From positions 124,001 to 188,000 of the forward strand of contig NZ_CP073579.1 in assembly GCF_018199995.1 (NCBI RefSeq): a stretch of 64,000 bases of DNA. The letters are read 5' to 3'. The notes below the pieces were generated by a model. It was not told the DNA's origin, did no database searches, and saw only the letters and a program-made list of their open reading frames with translations. The position numbers and the translations under genes are program-made. The DNA is from Photobacterium sp. GJ3 (lineage in GTDB: Bacteria; Pseudomonadota; Gammaproteobacteria; Enterobacterales; Vibrionaceae). Below are positions 1 through 8,529 of the stretch, in pieces (position 1 is the stretch's first letter; every line of letters starts with the position of its first letter).

Positions 1-82
1 TCCCATTCTTAGACAGCCTGCTGTTTTTTGTGATCACACCGAAGCGGGTTGAAAGGATTTTGCCCCAAAAAGATAATTTAAC

Positions 83-101
83 TTGAATGATAATCTTTAT
101 T
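83..101 (+). promoter_or_regulatory. Fur-like box upstream of fhuF
   Basis: The 19-bp stretch TTGAATGATAATCTTTATT matches the classical Fur consensus (GATAATGATAATCATTATC) at about 14 of 19 positions by eye. It lies about 75 bp before the first gene of a siderophore uptake operon, where iron repression is expected. That it is bound by Fur is inference. Confidence 0.6.
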
Positions 102-177
102 ATTTATTCTTATGTTATTAATGAGTTTGCGCTTGCTCAAGATTCAGTAAGCTTAACCATGGTAGTTTGGTGAACGG

Positions 178-960
178 ATGACAACAGCATTGAGAACACA
201 TCAGAAGCCTGAACAACCCGCGCTGTCCTCGGGCATGGGCGCGCCGGTCCCGCGTGAACATCTGATTCAGTTGTTCAGCGACAGTGAGCGTCTGATTCCA
301 ATCATGAAAGGGGTTCCGACTCCGGACACGCTGTTGAGTATTCGCCGGGAAGGTAATAATGATGCGCTGCTCGCAAGCCTTTACCAGTACTGGCAGCAAA
401 ATTATCCAGAAGCTGGCCAGCCGTACTGGACGACGCGCAGCTGGTCAATGCTGACCTGGCAGCCCCTGTATCTGGCTTTTGTCTGTGTTTACAGTGTGAA
501 AGCTGTGCCTCCGCTGGGCCAGATTGTGCAGCAGTACAATCAGGAAGGCTGGGTGGCCGGATACAGCTTCAGCAAAAACAGCGCGTGGTGTGAGGGTGAT
601 ACGCAAAAGCTCATCGGCTGTGCTGGCCGGGAGCTGGTTGAACTCTATGAAGATCTGCGACAGCAGATGGAGAATCATACCCGGATTCGTCCCGGTTTTA
701 CCCGCCAGTTACTGGCGGATTCGGTTCTGGCTGTGTTACTGCGTTACCACAATACGCTTCCGGACAGTTTGCCGGCGGACGCTGTCCAGCAGCATGCCAT
801 CTGGTGGCTTGAAAGCCTGGGGCTACCCGCAAAACATATCAATACACTGTATCGTTCAGAAACGGATAGTTCGTGGCAGCAAATGAGGGTGAGCTGCTGC
901 ATGCATTATCGCCGGGATGACGGCAAATATTGCGAGAATTGCCCGAAAAGTAAGTGCTGA
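178..960 (+). CDS. fhuF: FhuF-family ferric siderophore reductase
   Basis: Probable cytoplasmic [2Fe-2S] protein that reduces iron in an imported ferric siderophore so that it is released. The 260-residue product ends with the FhuF cysteine signature C-C-x10-C-x2-C (C240, C241, C252, C255), which ligates the cluster in this family; a further Cys is the last residue. The rest of the chain fits FhuF-like proteins in length. It is the first gene of a compact operon with an ATP-binding protein, a binding protein and a permease, and a Fur-like box lies upstream, so iron repression is likely. The substrate is not visible from sequence; hydroxamates are typical for this gene set. No outer-membrane receptor gene is present in the window. 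Confidence 0.85.
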   Translation: MTTALRTHQKPEQPALSSGMGAPVPREHLIQLFSDSERLIPIMKGVPTPDTLLSIRREGNNDALLASLYQYWQQNYPEAGQPYWTTRSWSMLTWQPLYLAFVCVYSVKAVPPLGQIVQQYNQEGWVAGYSFSKNSAWCEGDTQKLIGCAGRELVELYEDLRQQMENHTRIRPGFTRQLLADSVLAVLLRYHNTLPDSLPADAVQQHAIWWLESLGLPAKHINTLYRSETDSSWQQMRVSCCMHYRRDDGKYCENCPKSKC

Positions 961-989
961 TCGGACAGTGCACGACATAAGACAAGAAG

Positions 990-1778
990 ATGTATGAACT
1001 CAATCATGTTCGCGTTCACCGAGATGAGCGCGATATTCTGAGCATTGATCAGCTTAGTATTGATACCCGTGCGTTTACCATGGTGCTGGGTCATAACGGC
1101 TCTGGTAAATCGACACTGGTCAATCTCCTTTCCGGACAAATGGCGCCAGATCAAGGCGACATTCTGCTCAATCAGAAGCCACTTTCTACGCTGTCTGCGA
1201 AAGCACTGGCACGGGAAGTGGCTTTTCTGCCTCAGAAACTGCCTGACGTAGCGGGACTGACCGTCAGAGAACTGGTTAAATTGGGCCGTTTCCCCTGGCG
1301 GGGGACTTTGGGTCGCTGGCAGTCCGACGATCAGGCCATCATTGAATCTGCGATGCAGAAAACCGGCACATTACGGTTTGCAGACAGTCTCGCCGATCAG
1401 TTGTCTGGTGGTGAGCGTCAGCGGGCCTGGGTGTCGATGCTGCTGGCGCAGCAGTCCCCGGTACTCATTCTGGATGAGCCCACATCGGCACTGGATATTC
1501 ATCATCAGTATCAGTTAATGGCTTTACTTGCGGATCTGAACCGCGAGACGGGCTGCGGTGTGATCGTGATTCTGCACGATCTGAATCTGGCCTTACGCTA
1601 TGCCACGCACATTGTGGCGCTGAAGCAGGGACAGATTGCTTTCACCGGCCCAAAAGATGATGTGCTGATGGACGAGACCAGACTGTCGGATCTCTACGAA
1701 ACCAAAATTCAGTTGATGGATCATCCCATGGATGATGGCAAGTCAACCGCACAAAAAGTTGCTGTGGTTTGCGAGTAA
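990..1778 (+). CDS. fhuC: Ferric siderophore ABC transporter, ATP-binding protein
   Basis: Cytoplasmic ATPase that powers import of ferric hydroxamate-type siderophores through the FhuB permease. The 262 residues contain Walker A GHNGSGKST (residues 34-42), a Q-loop Gln near 82, the ABC signature LSGGERQR (138-145), Walker B VLILDEP (158-164) and the H-loop His at 196. Length is normal for FhuC/FepC. It starts 30 bp after fhuF and is followed closely by the binding-protein gene. Family and operon role are secure; siderophore identity is not. Confidence 0.92.
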   Translation: MYELNHVRVHRDERDILSIDQLSIDTRAFTMVLGHNGSGKSTLVNLLSGQMAPDQGDILLNQKPLSTLSAKALAREVAFLPQKLPDVAGLTVRELVKLGRFPWRGTLGRWQSDDQAIIESAMQKTGTLRFADSLADQLSGGERQRAWVSMLLAQQSPVLILDEPTSALDIHHQYQLMALLADLNRETGCGVIVILHDLNLALRYATHIVALKQGQIAFTGPKDDVLMDETRLSDLYETKIQLMDHPMDDGKSTAQKVAVVCE

Positions 1779-1812
1779 TACGCCAATCGATCGCAGCAGA
1801 CGTGGAAAAAGT

Positions 1813-2784
1813 ATGAAAAATCGAATGTTTCAAAAATCAGTACTGCTGGTGCAGGCTGGCGTATGGGCCGCAGCGATGTTGGCCACGAGTGCGGTTCAGG
1901 CCGCAATGACCGTGTCCGACAGCCGGGGTGAGCACCAACTGACAGCGCCCCCCCAGCGTGTGGTTGTGCTGAACTGGGATCTGGCCGAGCAGGTACTGGA
2001 ATTGGATGTTCAGCCGATTGGCGTGCCAAATATTCCGGGGTATCAGGAATGGGTGGTTCAGCCTGCCATGCCAGACGGCGTTGCGGATATCGGGACGCGA
2101 ACGGAACCGAATCTGGAGAAAATTGCCGAGCTCAAGCCGGATCTGATTCTGGCTGCGTCTCCGCAAAAAGATTTAATTCCACGGCTGGAGGCACTGGCTC
2201 CGGTGCTTTACTACGAAACCTATCATCAGTCGCTGAACAGTGCCGAAGCTGCGATCGACAATTTCCGCAAGCTCGGGACTGTTTTTGACAAATCCGCCCT
2301 GGCCGAGCAGAAGTTATCTGCCATGTCAGAGCGATTTTCAGTGCTGAAAGCGCAGCTGAATCAGGCGTACAACGGCCAACCGCCCCGAGTGCTGGCGATG
2401 CGTTTTGCGAATCAGACTTCGGTGTATCTCTATAGCCAGAACTCTACCACGAACTATGCACTGACTCAGTTAGGCCTGACGCCCGCGATGCCGTTACCGG
2501 CGACCGAGTGGGGCATTGTTCAGAAACGGCTGATGGATCTTCAGAAAGCGGGTGACAGCTACGTGTTGTACTTCAAGCCTTTTCATGAAGAGAAACAGCT
2601 TCAGCGCTCCGTGATCTGGAACGCCATGCCCTTTGTCCGTGCCGGTCACGTCAACAGTGTTGCGTCGGTCTGGAATTACGGTGGCGCAATGTCCATTCGT
2701 TACATTGCAGAAGCCATGGCGGATAGCTTACTGGCGATTGCTCCAAATCCACCTGCAGTTGTGAAACAAGGCGGACAGGACTGA
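1813..2784 (+). CDS. fhuD: Ferric siderophore periplasmic binding protein
   Basis: Periplasmic receptor that hands ferric siderophore to the FhuB/FhuC transporter. I start it at the ATG at 1813, which gives a classical signal peptide ending in TSAVQA before the mature domain; the longer reading from 1732 would add 27 residues overlapping fhuC and hide the signal peptide. The mature part has the TroA/FhuD fold signature of two lobes joined by a helix (an early VVVLNWDLAEQVLEL-like helix and ELKPDLILAA). It ends 3 bp before fhuB, so it is translationally close. Siderophore specificity is unknown. Confidence 0.9.
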   Translation: MKNRMFQKSVLLVQAGVWAAAMLATSAVQAAMTVSDSRGEHQLTAPPQRVVVLNWDLAEQVLELDVQPIGVPNIPGYQEWVVQPAMPDGVADIGTRTEPNLEKIAELKPDLILAASPQKDLIPRLEALAPVLYYETYHQSLNSAEAAIDNFRKLGTVFDKSALAEQKLSAMSERFSVLKAQLNQAYNGQPPRVLAMRFANQTSVYLYSQNSTTNYALTQLGLTPAMPLPATEWGIVQKRLMDLQKAGDSYVLYFKPFHEEKQLQRSVIWNAMPFVRAGHVNSVASVWNYGGAMSIRYIAEAMADSLLAIAPNPPAVVKQGGQD

Positions 2785-2787
2785 TCC

Positions 2788-4764
2788 ATGACCCGCACAG
2801 TGACTGTTTTTCCACTCATGCTGCTGGCGTTGCTGTCGGTTACGTTTGCCAGCTTGCAGATTGGGGGGGATCTGACGCTCTCGCGGCAACTGGCGTTAAT
2901 CTCTGGCGAGCCTGCAGATGCCTTTGGCGACGTGATGTTCACGTTTGCCCAGCTTCCCCGCTTAGTCATGGGCCTGATGGTCGGTGCGATGCTTGGGTTA
3001 GTAGGAAGCCTGATGCAACAGCTGACTCAGAATCCGCTCACTTCCCCTTTAACGCTGGGGACTTCCTCCGGTGCCTGGCTGGCATTGATTATCGTCAATG
3101 TCTGGTTTCCTGATTGGGTTGGTGACCACAGCGCGCTGGCAGCGATGGTTGGGGCGATGCTGTCTCTGTTTCTGGTGATATTTATTGCCGGACCAAAGAA
3201 TATGACCGGGCTGCCCTTGGTATTGTCGGGAATGGTCGTCAATATTTTGCTTGGCGCTGTTGCCAGTGCAATCATTCTGCTGAACGCCGAATATGCGAAA
3301 AACGTCTTTATCTGGGGCGCCGGGGATCTGACTCAGAATGGTTGGGAGTCGGTGCAATGGCTGTTGCCTAGATTGTCCGTTTCGCTGCTGTTGCTGGTTT
3401 TTGCGCCGCGAATTCTGACGCTGATGCGGTTGGGACATCAGGGCGCGGCGGCTCGCGGGTTGAATGTCGTCCCTGCTTTCATCTGCCTGATGGCGATTGG
3501 ACTCTGGCTGGTGGCAGCTTCGATTACCACCGTGGGCGTGATTAGTTTTATTGGCCTGCTCACCCCGAACATTGCCAGAGCGCTGGGCGCAAGAACCCCG
3601 AAACTGGAGCTCTATGCCAGCGCATTGCTGGGTGCATTCCTGCTGGTTGCCACCGATGCCGTGGCACAACTGCTGAGCCAATGGACGCTGGATGCAATTC
3701 CGAGCGGTATCACGGCGGCTGCCATTGGGGCACCAGCATTGTTGTGGTTTAGTCGCAGAAAGATGAAAGCACAGGATCAGGTGTCCATCAAACTGCCCCC
3801 AAGCCGGGATCGTCTGGCTCGCTGGACGCAACCGGTCTTGCTGAGCGTCGTTGCAGGTATGCTGGTGCTGAGTGCATGTTTCGTGACGGATGGCCATGCC
3901 TGGCAGATGACTGTGCCCAGCGCTTATCAATGGGAACTGCGTTGGCCACGCATGCTGACAGCACTGAGTGCCGGCGTCGGATTGGCGCTGGCTGGAACGA
4001 TTTTACAGCGTTTGATTTATAATCCGCTGGCCAGCCCGGATATTCTGGGGATATCTGCCGGGGCGACCTTTGCGCTGGTTGGTGCCAGTGTTTTTTTAGG
4101 GATCAATATTTTTGCCGCAGGTTCTGTTCTGGCCTTTACCGGTAGTTTGGTGGTCCTTGCTGTACTGCTGGTTCTGGGTCGCCGGCACCACTTTGCACCG
4201 TCCAGCCTGATTCTGATCGGGATTGCACTCACAGCACTGATTGATGCGCTGGTTCAGTTTGCACTCGCTAAAGGCACACAGGACAGCTACAGCATTCTGA
4301 CCTGGTTGGCGGGTTCGACTTATCGGGTGACGGCAGGCAAAGCACTGTTTCTGATGGCTGGGGTGGGGGTGTTATTCACCTTCACCCTGATGACATCCCG
4401 CTGGTTGACTCTGATTTCTGCCGGACGTCAGTTTGCTGCAGCGCGTGGCCTTAACGTCACGCTGTGCAGTGCGCTGCTGCTGGCGACAGTGGCACTCTTG
4501 TGTGCGCTGGTGACTGCAACCATGGGGCCGGTCGCGTTTGTGGGGCTTCTGGCACCGCATATGGCCGTGATGCTGGGGGCGAAGCAAGCTCGGGAGCAGT
4601 TGATAGTTGCGTCGTTGGTTGGGGGCGTGGTGATGCTCGTGGCCGATTGGGTCGGACAGACCGTGTTATTCCCGGCACAAATTGCAGCAGGAACGCTGGT
4701 GTCAGTGATTGGCGGCAGTTACTTTCTGTTCTTGCTGATTCGGGGCAGGGCGCGCTCGGTCTAG
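2788..4764 (+). CDS. fhuB: Ferric siderophore ABC permease, fused double-length FhuB
   Basis: Inner-membrane permease of the importer. The 658-residue product is about twice the size of a BtuC/FecCD permease and contains two homologous halves, each with the conserved QRLxxNPLASP-type motif (QQLTQNPLTSP near residue 75, QRLIYNPLASP near 410) and an AARGLNV coupling-loop motif (near residues 223 and 550). One FhuB chain therefore replaces the usual permease dimer, as in E. coli FhuB. It is the last gene of the operon and is followed by a strong rho-independent terminator. Confidence 0.92.
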   Translation: MTRTVTVFPLMLLALLSVTFASLQIGGDLTLSRQLALISGEPADAFGDVMFTFAQLPRLVMGLMVGAMLGLVGSLMQQLTQNPLTSPLTLGTSSGAWLALIIVNVWFPDWVGDHSALAAMVGAMLSLFLVIFIAGPKNMTGLPLVLSGMVVNILLGAVASAIILLNAEYAKNVFIWGAGDLTQNGWESVQWLLPRLSVSLLLLVFAPRILTLMRLGHQGAAARGLNVVPAFICLMAIGLWLVAASITTVGVISFIGLLTPNIARALGARTPKLELYASALLGAFLLVATDAVAQLLSQWTLDAIPSGITAAAIGAPALLWFSRRKMKAQDQVSIKLPPSRDRLARWTQPVLLSVVAGMLVLSACFVTDGHAWQMTVPSAYQWELRWPRMLTALSAGVGLALAGTILQRLIYNPLASPDILGISAGATFALVGASVFLGINIFAAGSVLAFTGSLVVLAVLLVLGRRHHFAPSSLILIGIALTALIDALVQFALAKGTQDSYSILTWLAGSTYRVTAGKALFLMAGVGVLFTFTLMTSRWLTLISAGRQFAAARGLNVTLCSALLLATVALLCALVTATMGPVAFVGLLAPHMAVMLGAKQAREQLIVASLVGGVVMLVADWVGQTVLFPAQIAAGTLVSVIGGSYFLFLLIRGRARSV

Positions 4765-4790
4765 AAGCCGGGCAATATCGTAAAAAGACA

Positions 4791-4824
4791 AAAAAGCCGG
4801 ATTCGCAAAGTGATCCGGCTTTTT
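4791..4824 (+). terminator. Rho-independent terminator of the fhu operon
   Basis: A 12-bp perfect stem (AAAAAGCCGGAT / ATCCGGCTTTTT) with a 10-nt loop, ending in five T. It sits 27 bp after the fhuB stop. The A-rich start makes it potentially bidirectional. Confidence 0.9.
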
Positions 4825-4841
4825 GTGATTGAACGGCTGGA

Positions 4842-5007
4842 TTATACCAATCACAGTAAATAACTGGTCATCCTAGCTTGTTCAAATGTTCGATAACTGC
4901 GTTAGATTTTTTGATTGTAGAATCAGGACTGATCTAAAAAGTCTGCCTTGTTCTCAAACGTTTCCCCTGCGCTATTTCTGAACATTTACTTACTTTGATT
5001 GGTATTA
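4842..5007. mobile_element. MITE with TACCAATCA terminal inverted repeats and TTA duplication
   Basis: A 160-bp non-coding element (4845-5004) is bounded by imperfect inverted repeats. The left end reads TACCAATCACAGTAAATAAC and the right end, reversed, TACCAATCAAAGTAAGTAAA; about 22 of the outer 26 bases match. TTA is directly repeated on both sides (4842-4844 and 5005-5007), consistent with a 3-bp target duplication. ATACCAAT-ended repeats of this kind are common in Vibrio/Photobacterium genomes from general knowledge. No ORF of note lies inside. Confidence 0.7.
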
Positions 5008-5727
5008 ACCTTCAATCTCTGCGTTGTGGTAAACGTTCTGTACGTCGTCACATTCGTTCAGCATATCCATGAACTTCTCGAATGCTGCAACATCGTCGCC
5101 CGCGACCGGGTGCATGGCTTGTGGAACGAAGGTAATTTCTTCCACGTCCATCGCGACATCCGGCATGGCATCAGACAATGCGTTCTTCACTTTGAAGAAC
5201 TCAGTGTGTGGTGCAAATACAGTGATGGCGCCGTCTTCTGCTTCAATGTCAGACACATCAACGTCTGCCATGATCAGGGCTTCCATGACGGCTTCTTCAT
5301 CATCGCCCTGGAACTGGAAAACCGCCTGATGATCGAACATGTGTGCCACAGCACCCGGTGCACCAATCTTGGCGTTGTTTTTCACAAAGCACTGGCGAAC
5401 GTCCATGTAGGTCCGGTTGTTGTTGTCTGTCAGGCAGTCAACGATGACAGAGCAGCCGCCAGGGCCGAAACCTTCATAACGTGCGGTTGAGAAGTCTTCA
5501 CCGCCGCCACCTTTGGCTTTATCAATTGCTTTGTCGATCACGTGGCCCGGCACCTGATCTTTCTTCGCTTTTTCCATCAGACGGCGGAGCGACAGGTTAC
5601 TGTCTGGATCAATACCACCGTTTTTCGCGCACATGTAGATCTCTTTACCGTACTTGGAATAGACCTTGATTTTAGCGCCTTGGGTTTTTGCCATTGAGGC
5701 TTTACGAACTTCGAAACTGCGTCCCAT
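5005..5727 (-). CDS. yeeN: YebC/PmpR-family protein, YeeN-type paralogue
   Basis: Member of the YebC/TACO1 family, long annotated as transcriptional regulators and now also linked to translation of proline-rich stretches. The 240 residues show family hallmarks: [16 protein letters not shown] (about residues 59-74), [19 protein letters not shown] (about 84-102) and FVPQ near residue 200. The N-terminus begins [14 protein letters not shown] rather than the MAGHSKWANI of true YebC, so it matches the YeeN-type paralogue. It is a single gene read toward the fhu terminator. Its stop codon TAA coincides with the TTA at the MITE edge. Confidence 0.88.
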   Translation of the reverse strand: MGRSFEVRKASMAKTQGAKIKVYSKYGKEIYMCAKNGGIDPDSNLSLRRLMEKAKKDQVPGHVIDKAIDKAKGGGGEDFSTARYEGFGPGGCSVIVDCLTDNNNRTYMDVRQCFVKNNAKIGAPGAVAHMFDHQAVFQFQGDDEEAVMEALIMADVDVSDIEAEDGAITVFAPHTEFFKVKNALSDAMPDVAMDVEEITFVPQAMHPVAGDDVAAFEKFMDMLNECDDVQNVYHNAEIEG

Positions 5728-6007
5728 GGGGAATCACTCTCTGTCATTGATATTTTCGATAGGTGGACTGATTTTATCAGCAGGCTCTGTATTTAGGCTA
5801 GTACCAAGTGACCCGCTTCTGCGGGTCAATGAACAAGAAAGTGCGATTGCACCCGTTTTCATTCAGAATTCAGGCTTATTTCGCCCGGATTGCCTTGTTT
5901 CGGGTTATCCGACTCAAAGAATAGACGACCTCGTGATTAAAAAAGGTGCAAACCCACAAAAAAGGAACTTTTTGGCTTAAAAAATAGTCATTTGAGCATC
6001 TTGGTGC
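5728..6007. other. Intergenic, no gene seen
   Basis: Between yeeN and the tRNA promoter I see no supported ORF. A perfect 8-bp hairpin (TGACCCGC TTCT GCGGGTCA, 5809-5828) lies here without a T tract; its role is unknown. Confidence 0.5.
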
Positions 6008-6035
6008 TTTACAGCAAAAAAAGAGCTGGTATGAT
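6008..6035 (+). promoter_or_regulatory. Sigma70 promoter for the tRNA pair
   Basis: A TTTACA -35 (6008-6013) and TATGAT -10 (6030-6035) with a 16-bp spacer lie 13 bp before the tRNA-Ser 5' end, a normal distance for a stable-RNA promoter. Confidence 0.6.
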
Positions 6036-6048
6036 TCACCGCACTTAC

Positions 6049-6139
6049 GGAGAGATGGCTGAGTGGTTGAAAGCACCGGTCTTGAAAACCGGCATACGTT
6101 AATAGCGTATCTAGGGTTCAAATCCCTATCTCTCCGCCA
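6049..6139 (+). tRNA. tRNA-Ser(TGA)
   Basis: A 91-nt class II tRNA: acceptor arms GGAGAGA and TCTCTCC, anticodon stem CCGGT/ACCGG around loop CTTGAAA (anticodon TGA), long variable arm (CATACGTTAATAGCGTATC), T-loop GGTTCAAATCC and an encoded CCA end. It reads UCN serine codons. Confidence 0.97.
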
Positions 6140-6182
6140 CTTTCAAAGAAAGCGTTTTGCGAAAGACGAGTTCTGAAGAATT

Positions 6183-6259
6183 GGAGCGGTAGTTCAGTTG
6201 GTTAGAATACCGGCCTGTCACGCCGGGGGTCGCGGGTTCGAGTCCCGTCCGCTCCGCCA
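6183..6259 (+). tRNA. tRNA-Asp(GTC)
   Basis: A 77-nt tRNA with acceptor arms GGAGCGG/CCGCTCC, anticodon loop CTGTCAC (anticodon GTC), T-loop GGTTCGAGTCC and encoded CCA. It follows tRNA-Ser by 43 bp with no promoter seen between them, so both are probably co-transcribed. Confidence 0.97.
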
Positions 6260-6266
6260 CTACATG

Positions 6267-6296
6267 AAACCCCAGTCGAAAGACTGGGGTTTTTTG
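6267..6296 (+). terminator. Terminator after tRNA-Asp
   Basis: A stem AAACCCCAGTC / GACTGGGGTTT around a GAAA tetraloop, followed by a T run, directly after the tRNA pair. Confidence 0.92.
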
Positions 6297-6321
6297 TTAT
6301 GTGTATTGCATTGACGGTATA

Positions 6322-8418
6322 AAGATGCGCTGAAGCCTCGTCTGAGCGCTGTGAACAATTCTACAGAATGGCTGAACTTTGCTGTGATTTGACCTGTTCC
6401 ATGATGATTTTTGTGTGCTTCTAACCCGGAGCTTTATGGATTCCCGCCTGCGCGGGAATGACGGTAAGACGATGAATTTAAAGTCATTCGTCGTTCCCGC
6501 GCAGGCGGGAACCCAGTGACGTTGATGCGCCGGAGCCTCGTCTGAGCGCTGTGAACGATTCTACAGAATGACTGAACCTTGCTGTGATTTGATCTGTTCC
6601 ATGTGATTTTCGTGTGTTTTTAACCCGGCGCTCTATGGATTCCCGCGCAGGCGGGAACCCAGTGACGTTGATGCGCTGAAGCCTCGTCTGAGCGCTGTGA
6701 ACGATTCTACAGAATGACTGAACTTTGCTGTGATTTGACCTGTTCCATGTGATTTTCGTGTGTTTTTAACCCGGCGCTCTATGGATTCCCGCCTGCGCGG
6801 GAATGACGGTAATGTGATGATTTATCAAGCCTTTGTCGTTCCCGCGCAGGCGGGAACCCAGTGACGTTGATGCGCCAGAGCCACGTCTGAGCGCTGTGAA
6901 CGATTCTGCCGAATGATTGAACTTTGCTGTGATTTGATCTGTTCAATAATGATTTCGTGTGTTTTTAACCCGGCGCTCTATGGATTCCCGCCTGCGCGGG
7001 AATGACGGTAATGTGATGATTTATCAAGCCTTTGTCGTTCCCGCGCAGGCGGGAACCCAGTGACGTTGATGCGCCAGAGCCACGTCTGAGCGCTGTGAAC
7101 GATTCTACAGAATGACCGAACTTTGCTGTGATTTGATCTGTTCAATAATGATTTCGTGTGTTTTTAATCCGGCGCTCTATGGATTCCCGCCTGCGCGGGA
7201 ATGACGGTAATGTGATGATTTATCAAGCCTTTGTCGTTCCCGCGCAGGCGGGAACCCAGTGACGTTGATGCGCTGAAGCCTCGTCTGGGCGCTGTGAACG
7301 ATTCTACAGAATGGCTGAACTTTGCTGTGATTTGATCTGTTCAATAATGATTTCGTGTGTTTTTAACCCGGTGCTCTATGGATTCCCGCCTGCGCGGGAA
7401 TGACGGTAATGTGATGATTTATCAAGCCTTTGTCGTTCCCGCGCAGGCGGGAACCCAGTGACGTTGATGCGCTGAAGCCTCGTCCGGGTGCTGTGAACGA
7501 TTCTACAGAATGACTGAACTTTGCTGTGATTTGATCTGTTCCATGTGATTTTCGTGTGTTTTTAACCCGGCGCTCTATGGATTCCCGCCTGCACGAAAAT
7601 AGCGGTAAGGGAATGAATTTAAAGTTATTCGTCGTTCCCGCGCAGGCGGGAACCCAGTGACGTTGATGCGCCAGAGCCACGTCTGGGTGCTGTGAACAAT
7701 TCTGCCGAATGATTGAACCTTGCTGTGATTTGACCTGTTCCATGATGATTTCCTGTGTTTTTAACCCGGTGCTCTATGGATTCCCGCCTGCGCGGGAATG
7801 ACGGTAATGTGATGATTTATCAAGCCTTTGTCGTTCCGCGCAGGCGGAAACCCAGTGACGTTGATGCGCCAGAGCCACGTCTGAGCGCTGTGAACGATTC
7901 TACAGAATGACTGAACCTTGCTGTGATTTGACCTGTTCCATGATGATTTCCTGTGTTTTTAACCCGGTGCTCTATGGATTCCCGCCTGCGCGGGAATGAC
8001 GGTAATGTGATGATTTATCAAGCCTTTGTCGTTCCCGCGCAGGCGGGAACCCAGTGACGTTGATGCGCCAGAGCCACGTCTGAGCGCTGTGAACGATTCT
8101 ACAGAATGACTGAACTTTGCTGTGATTTGATCTGTTCAATAATGATTTCGTGTGTTTTTAATCCGGCGCTCTATGGATTCCCGCCTGCGCGGGAATGACG
8201 GTAATATGATGATTTATCAAGCCTTTGTCGTTCCCGCGCAGGCGGGAACCCAGTGACGTTGATGCGCTGAAGCCTCGTCTGGGTGCTGTGAACAATTCTA
8301 CAGAATGGCTGAACCTTGCTGTGATTTGATCTGTTCCATGATGATTTTCGTGTATTTGTAGCCCGGTGCTTTATGGATTCCCGCCTGCGCGGGAGGAAAA
8401 GCGGGAATGACGGCGGTT
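6322..8418. repeat. Tandem array of a ~199-bp unit (about ten copies) with REPIN-like hairpins
   Basis: The motif GAACCCAGTGACGTTGATGC recurs at about 6509, 6655, 6854, 7053, 7252, 7451, 7650, 7849, 8047 and 8246, a period of 199 bp except for one short unit. Each full unit has arm A (ATTCCCGCCTGCGCGGGAAT), a loop of about 35 nt, arm B (its inverse, TTCCCGCGCAGGCGGGAA) and a conserved ~120-bp linker. A and B can form one long stem-loop. The short minus-strand ORFs here (with VPACAGTT-like peptides) are translations of the repeat, not genes. The same unit recurs at 59.85-63.15 kb. Confidence 0.95.
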
Positions 8419-8475
8419 AGATATCCGGCGTATCGCGAATAACGCTGACCTGAAGTGAACGAACAAACACCCAAA

Positions 8476-8504
8476 GAAAAGCCCCGGCATTTGCATGTCG
8501 GGGC
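8476..8504 (-). terminator. Terminator of the chemotaxis receptor gene
   Basis: On the minus strand a 10-bp stem (GCCCCGACAT with one wobble partner / ATGCCGGGGC) ends in CTTTTCTTTG, 26 bp after the receptor stop. Confidence 0.75.
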
Positions 8505-8529
8505 GATTCGCAGGCAGGGAATGAGGGGC

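Noticed and set aside
3049-3930. 293-codon minus-strand ORF opposite fhuB
   Set aside because: Low-complexity Gln/His-rich shadow of a clear permease gene.
7363-7743. 126-codon minus-strand ORF in the first array (and similar ORFs near 8298-8600 and in the second array)
   Set aside because: They are translations of the tandem repeat itself (HWVPACAGTT-like peptides), with no ribosome sites.
6322-8418. CRISPR array
   Set aside because: The period (199 bp) is too long and the 'spacers' are as conserved as the 'repeats'; no cas genes are present.
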